This document shows, piece by piece, positions 13,280-16,550 of a stretch of 16,550 nt of DNA; within the stretch, counting starts at the first letter, position 1; each line of letters begins with the position of its first letter. Position numbers and translations under genes: made by a program. The notes below the pieces were generated by a model. It worked only from the letters and a program-made list of their open reading frames with translations, searched no databases and was not told where the DNA came from. The stretch spans positions 1 through 16,550 of the forward strand of contig USHI01000013.1 of NCBI GenBank assembly GCA_900554405.1. The letters run 5' to 3'. This DNA comes from an uncultured Eubacteriales bacterium. GTDB taxonomy: Bacteria > Bacillota > Clostridia > Oscillospirales > CAG-382.

Positions 13280-14413
13280 ATGAAGCGGAAGGGAATGGCA
13301 ATACTCGTGACAGCTTTCATATCACTTTCCGCGATGTTTTCCTGTGCCGGGGGCGGCACGGAGCAGACATCCGCAAACACATCACAAACAGTTCAGAAGC
13401 AGGAACCCGCAATAGACGGCACCTTGCTTAAAGATTTCACCGTTGTATACCCGGACACCGCCGAAACAGCCAAATACCGTTTTGCGGCGGAAGCGTTTTG
13501 CTCCGGGGTGCGCAGCGCCTTCGGCGTGGAGCTTCGCTGCAGGCTTATCACCGAAACGCCCGCAAAGCACGAGATCGTTATCGGCAGAAGCGAGCTTCGC
13601 CCCGAATCGCCGAAAACGGAATGCGATTACGGCTTCGACAAAAGCAGCGTTACCGTTCGCGGCGGCAATGTTTATATCGACGGAGCACACGCCTCCGGCT
13701 GTTATCAGGGCGCCAAGGAGCTTTTGAAGCGTCTTTCGGATTCCGCGGACGGAACCATTCCGGCTTGCGAATTTGCCGCCGAGGGCAGGGTGATAAAGCT
13801 TGCCTGTGTGGGCGACAGTATCACGGAGGGTACCAATTCCTCCGACCGCGAAAACAAAACCTACCCGATATACCTGCAGGAAATGCTCGGGCCGGATTAT
13901 TACGTGCTCAATGCCGGGCTTTCGGGCTATTCCACCTGCATGACGGATACCTATGCATATTGGAAGTGTCAACAATACGCCGATGCGCGTTCGCTTTGCC
14001 CGGATGTTATTATATACAACCTCGGCACGAACGACTGCAATCCTTCGCAACCGGAAAAGAATTGGGAAGGCACGGGCAGGGAAGAGCTGTTCACGAAAAG
14101 TGCCCACGCCTTGATCGACACGTTTCTTTCCGTAAACCCGGATGTGCAGATATATATCTGCATTCCGACCTCGCTGTTCAAGGTCGGGGACGACGGCTGG
14201 AACGCCGTAGCGTGGCAGGCGCTGAACGAAAAGCATTCCGTTCCGCTGTGCAAAAAGCTGGCAGCCGATTACGGCTTCCCGACTATCGACCTTTATTCCT
14301 GGTCGAAGCAGCATCCGGAGGTGTTTACCGACGGGCTTCATCCCAGGGATGAAACATACCGCGATTACGCCGCCTTTGTGTACGACAGCATAAAGGACAC
14401 CGTCAAAAAATGA
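13280..14413 (+). CDS. SGNH/GDSL-hydrolase lipoprotein with N-terminal GH20b/GH67N-like domain
   Basis: A 377-residue secreted lipoprotein. The signal peptide (1-21) ends AMFSC, so Cys22 is the likely lipid anchor, followed by a Thr/Ser/Gln linker. Residues about 47-165 resemble the small alpha/beta domain preceding the catalytic domain in GH20 and GH67 enzymes (FTVVYPD, YRFAAEAFCSGVRSAFG, HEIVIGRS, CYQGAKELLKRL). Residues 170-377 form an SGNH hydrolase: block I VGDSITEG (178-184, nucleophile Ser180), block III LGTND (248-252, Asn251) and block V DGLHP (351-355, Asp351 and His354). The chemistry is ester hydrolysis, probably deacetylation of a polysaccharide. ATG 13280 is preferred to the in-frame GTG 13262, because the latter overlaps serA and puts extra residues before the signal peptide. 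It begins 4 bases after serA, so it probably shares that transcript, although the function is unrelated. The N-terminal domain assignment is from memory and less certain. Confidence 0.87.
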   Translation: MKRKGMAILVTAFISLSAMFSCAGGGTEQTSANTSQTVQKQEPAIDGTLLKDFTVVYPDTAETAKYRFAAEAFCSGVRSAFGVELRCRLITETPAKHEIVIGRSELRPESPKTECDYGFDKSSVTVRGGNVYIDGAHASGCYQGAKELLKRLSDSADGTIPACEFAAEGRVIKLACVGDSITEGTNSSDRENKTYPIYLQEMLGPDYYVLNAGLSGYSTCMTDTYAYWKCQQYADARSLCPDVIIYNLGTNDCNPSQPEKNWEGTGREELFTKSAHALIDTFLSVNPDVQIYICIPTSLFKVGDDGWNAVAWQALNEKHSVPLCKKLAADYGFPTIDLYSWSKQHPEVFTDGLHPRDETYRDYAAFVYDSIKDTVKK

Positions 14414-14421
14414 CCGCAACA

Positions 14422-14452
14422 AAAAATACCGGAAGCTGCTTCCGGTATTTTT
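14422..14452. terminator. Bidirectional terminator between the SGNH lipoprotein and uxuB genes
   Basis: An A run (14422-14426), TACCGGAAG (14427-14435), a CTG loop, CTTCCGGTA (14439-14447), then a T run (14448-14452) form one long perfect stem. It has U-rich 3' sides on both strands and sits between the converging stop codons. Confidence 0.92.
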
Positions 14453-14472
14453 CTTTTATATGTGTCCGCCTG

Positions 14473-15294
14473 TTATACGCCCGAGTAAGCGGAAAATCCG
14501 CCGTCGATCGGTACGGTTATCCCGGTGACAAAGCCCGAAGCGGCTTCGTCGATCAGCCAATCGACAGTGCCGAGCAGCTCATCCGGGCTGCCGAACCTGC
14601 CCATGGGGGTGGACCTGAGTATCTTCCCGGTGCGCGCGGTGGGGTTGCCGTTTTCGTCGAAAAGAAGCGCCCTGTTCTGGTTGGTTACAAAGAAACCCGG
14701 CGCAATGGCGTTCACGCGGATGCCTTCCTTTGCGAAATGCACCGCGAGCCAGGAGGTGAAATTGCTTACCGCTGCCTTTGCCGCGGAATACGCGGGTATC
14801 TTTGTGAGCGGGCGGTATGCGTTCATGGAGGAAATATTGAGCACACAGCAGCCTTCGCGGCCGAGCATATCCTTCATGAATACCTGGCTGGGGAGCAGAA
14901 CGCCTTTGAGATTGAGGTCAAAGACGAAATCGAACCCCTTTTCCTCGATATTGAAGAAGGTGGTCTCGTCTGCGGCATTTTCGTCGCCCGCGGTGTATTC
15001 CTCGTGCGCGGTGGTGCAGCGCGGGTTGTTGCCGCCGGCACCGTTAATAAGTATATCGCACCTTCCGAGATCCGCGACAACGCGTTCGTGAACCGATTCT
15101 ATGCTTTCGCGGTCGAGCACGTTGCATTTGTATGCCTTTGCGATACCGCCTGCGGCGTTGATCCGGTCGGCGACCGCCTGCGCAGCCGCTTCGTTAAGGT
15201 CGAGCAGGGCGATCCTGTTGCCCTTTGCCGCAAGATGCTCCGAAAATCCGGCGCAAAGCACGCCGCCGGCGCCTGTAATAACTATTGTCTTCAT
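14473..15294 (-). CDS. uxuB: D-mannonate oxidoreductase / fructuronate reductase, SDR family
   Basis: A 273-residue short-chain dehydrogenase that interconverts D-fructuronate and D-mannonate with NAD(P), one step before mannonate dehydratase in glucuronate breakdown. The cofactor motif is TGAGGVLCAGF (7-17), with LLDL (30-33) at the end of strand 2. NGAG is at 84-87, and the catalytic triad is Ser155 (NISSMNA), Tyr169 and Lys173 (YSAAK). The insert NNPRCTTAHEEYTAGDE (89-105) is longer than in a generic SDR and matches the B. subtilis UxuB/YjmF type. IAPGFFVTNQNRALLF also fits that group. The ATG overlaps the uxuA stop codon by four bases (ATGA), so the two genes are translationally coupled, which is the main support for the substrate. 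A generic SDR annotation would miss this. Confidence 0.9.
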   Translation of the reverse strand: MKTIVITGAGGVLCAGFSEHLAAKGNRIALLDLNEAAAQAVADRINAAGGIAKAYKCNVLDRESIESVHERVVADLGRCDILINGAGGNNPRCTTAHEEYTAGDENAADETTFFNIEEKGFDFVFDLNLKGVLLPSQVFMKDMLGREGCCVLNISSMNAYRPLTKIPAYSAAKAAVSNFTSWLAVHFAKEGIRVNAIAPGFFVTNQNRALLFDENGNPTARTGKILRSTPMGRFGSPDELLGTVDWLIDEAASGFVTGITVPIDGGFSAYSGV

Positions 15295-16337
15295 CGTTTA
15301 CCTTCCGTTTTTTCGATAGCTTCGAACAATCCGTAAATGTAGGTGGCACCGAGCGCGCGGTCGTAAAGTCCGTAGCCGTACCTGCCCTTTTCGCCCCAGA
15401 TCATTCTGCCGTGGTCCGGGCGGACATAACCGTCGAACCCGTTATCCACCAGTGCGCGGACAATGCCGTACATATCCAGTGACCCGCATTCGGTGGGATG
15501 GCCGACCTCGTAAAAGCACTTTTCGCCGGTAAAGCGTATATTGCGCAGGTGCACGAAATGTATGCGCGGTGCAAAGCAGTTCACCATGTCGATCAGATCG
15601 TTATTCGGATCTGCGCCGAGCGAGCCGGTGCATAGCGTGAGCCCGTTGTGTACATCCGGAACAATATCCAGAAACCTTTGCAGGTTCTGCTTGTTCGTAA
15701 TAATACGGGGCAGCCCGAACATACTCCAGGGCGGATCGTCCGGGTGGATCGCCATCTTTATGCCGGATTCGGCGGCGACGGGAACGACCGCCTTCAAAAA
15801 TTCGGTCAGGTTTGCCCAAAGCCCTTCCTCGCCGAGCTTTTGGTAGGCGTTTATAAGGCCTTTAAGCTCGTCGCGGGTGTAGCTCGCATCCCAGCCGGGG
15901 AGCGAAAGCTCGCTTTTCAGCGGATCCATGGCGCGCACGGTGGCATCGTCGTATGCAAGGCTGTTGCAGCCGTCCGGGTGTCTGTGCTCGAGCTCGCTGC
16001 GGAGCCAATCGAATACCGGCATGAAGTTGTAGCAAACGCATTTTACGCCGGCTTTGCCCAGCCTGCGGATATTTTCGCAGTAGTTTTCGATCAGTTCGGG
16101 GGCTTTTTCGGTTCCGAGCTTGATATCCTCCGGCACGGGAACGCTTTCCACGACCTCGAATTCAAGCCCGTTTTCGGCGGCAAGAGATTTGATATGCGCA
16201 ATGCTTTCGTTGCTCCATACTCCGCCGGGCCGTACATCGTATACGGCGGAAACAATGCCTGTCATCCCGGGGATCTGCCGGATCTTTTCAAGCGTGACAG
16301 GATCGCTTTCGCCGTACCAGCGAAATGTCATTTTCAT
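15291..16337 (-). CDS. uxuA: Mannonate dehydratase
   Basis: A 348-residue TIM-barrel, Mn/Fe-dependent enzyme that dehydrates D-mannonate to 2-keto-3-deoxy-D-gluconate. Diagnostic motifs are MTFRWYGESDPVTLEKIRQI (3-22), the IHPDDPPW metal/substrate motif (197-204), LCTGSLGA (235-242), IHFVHLRNI (259-267) and YVRPDHGRMIWGE (304-316). Length and motif order are normal and intact. Three in-frame ATGs lie at the start; 16337 is chosen because AAAGGAA sits 9 bases upstream, while 16343 is too close to it. It precedes uxuB with a four-base overlap. It begins only 25 bases after the stop codon of thrS, with no visible promoter or terminator between, so it is likely read from a thrS transcript or from a promoter inside thrS. 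No uxaC, kdgK or kdgA is in the window. Confidence 0.96.
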   Translation of the reverse strand: MKMTFRWYGESDPVTLEKIRQIPGMTGIVSAVYDVRPGGVWSNESIAHIKSLAAENGLEFEVVESVPVPEDIKLGTEKAPELIENYCENIRRLGKAGVKCVCYNFMPVFDWLRSELEHRHPDGCNSLAYDDATVRAMDPLKSELSLPGWDASYTRDELKGLINAYQKLGEEGLWANLTEFLKAVVPVAAESGIKMAIHPDDPPWSMFGLPRIITNKQNLQRFLDIVPDVHNGLTLCTGSLGADPNNDLIDMVNCFAPRIHFVHLRNIRFTGEKCFYEVGHPTECGSLDMYGIVRALVDNGFDGYVRPDHGRMIWGEKGRYGYGLYDRALGATYIYGLFEAIEKTEGKR

Positions 16338-16362
16338 AAGCATGTTTCCTTTTGGTTATATG

Positions 16363-16550
16363 TCAGACTCTGCGGGAGGATATCTCGTCGGTCAGTTCGG
16401 CGATGAAATCGTCGAGCGCCTTCGTGCCGAGATCGCCCTTTTTGTAGCTGTTTACGGTTATACTGCCGTCTGCGACCTCTTTATCGCCGATAACAAGTGC
16501 ATAAGGCACCTTCATCAGCTTGTGCTCGCGGAGCTTGTAGCCGATCTTTT
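16363..16550 (-). CDS. thrS: Threonyl-tRNA synthetase, C-terminal fragment (cut by window edge)
   Basis: The minus strand from the right edge to TGA at 16363 encodes 61 residues beginning KIGYKLREHKLMKVPYALVI and ending SSRRV. These match the C-terminal anticodon-binding domain (HGTP_anticodon) of threonyl-tRNA synthetase: the KIGYKIREH...KVPYMLVVGDKE pattern, and then DLGT before the terminal helix. The rest of the gene, including catalytic and editing domains and any T-box leader, lies outside the window. Other class II synthetases with this domain (ProS, HisS, GlyS) have different residues here. The frame is the only open one running off the edge with family similarity. Its stop is 25 bases before the uxuA start. 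Confidence 0.9.
   Translation of the reverse strand, partial: KIGYKLREHKLMKVPYALVIGDKEVADGSITVNSYKKGDLGTKALDDFIAELTDEISSRRV

Noticed and set aside
12061..13380. 439-residue frame antisense to serA
   Set aside because: Runs across serA and two gene junctions with no start signal; composition is that of a shadow frame.
15648..16406. 252-residue + strand frame antisense to uxuA and the end of thrS
   Set aside because: Covers two conserved coding regions on the other strand and shows no recognisable family.

Overview
The window reads as bacterial chromosome from a Gram-positive, Firmicutes-type organism, most plausibly a gut-associated member of the Clostridia. The supports are roughly balanced G+C, strong AGGAGG-type ribosome binding sites with several TTG starts, lipoproteins and N-terminally anchored surface proteins, an ECF-transporter S component without its own energising module, and an SDR-type fructuronate reductase next to mannonate dehydratase. 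I cannot assign genus or family from sequence alone. I see no tRNA, rRNA, CRISPR array, insertion sequence, phage gene or plasmid function, and no gene-free stretch longer than about 230 bases.

Layout. Bases 1-5167 are all on the + strand: a Pth2-type peptidyl-tRNA hydrolase, an uncharacterised single-pass membrane protein, a large leucine-rich-repeat (LRR) surface protein, a GNAT acetyltransferase, and an archaeal/fungal-type aspartate-semialdehyde dehydrogenase. A bidirectional hairpin terminator at 5182-5210 separates this from a minus-strand operon (8931 down to 5219): asnS, a subgroup-Ic-like aspartate aminotransferase, a DUF4430 lipoprotein and an ECF S component. A divergent promoter region (8932-9161) leads to a + strand HAD phosphatase with an unusually short cap region. 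Another bidirectional terminator (9751-9778) separates it from a minus-strand Gfo/Idh/MocA dehydrogenase. A second divergent promoter region (10822-11015) drives serC-serA and an SGNH-hydrolase lipoprotein on the + strand. A third convergent terminator (14422-14452) separates these from a minus-strand run thrS (3' end only)-uxuA-uxuB that enters from the right edge.

How the genes work together. Four genes sit around aspartate and serine metabolism: asd and the aminotransferase/asnS pair handle aspartate, and serC/serA make phosphoserine, with no obvious serB in view. uxuA and uxuB convert between fructuronate, mannonate and 2-keto-3-deoxygluconate, the glucuronate branch of pectin/hemicellulose sugar use. 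The adjacent SGNH lipoprotein may be a polysaccharide esterase. The DUF4430 lipoprotein and S component look like a vitamin, perhaps corrinoid, uptake pair.

Most of the window is ordinary core metabolism and I do not see a convincing new multi-gene system. The items most worth a second look are the uncharacterised membrane protein beside the LRR protein, the DUF4430/S-component pair, the SGNH fusion, the short-cap HAD enzyme, the thrS-uxuAB arrangement, and a recurrent TTGCAA-type promoter with a shared spacer motif.
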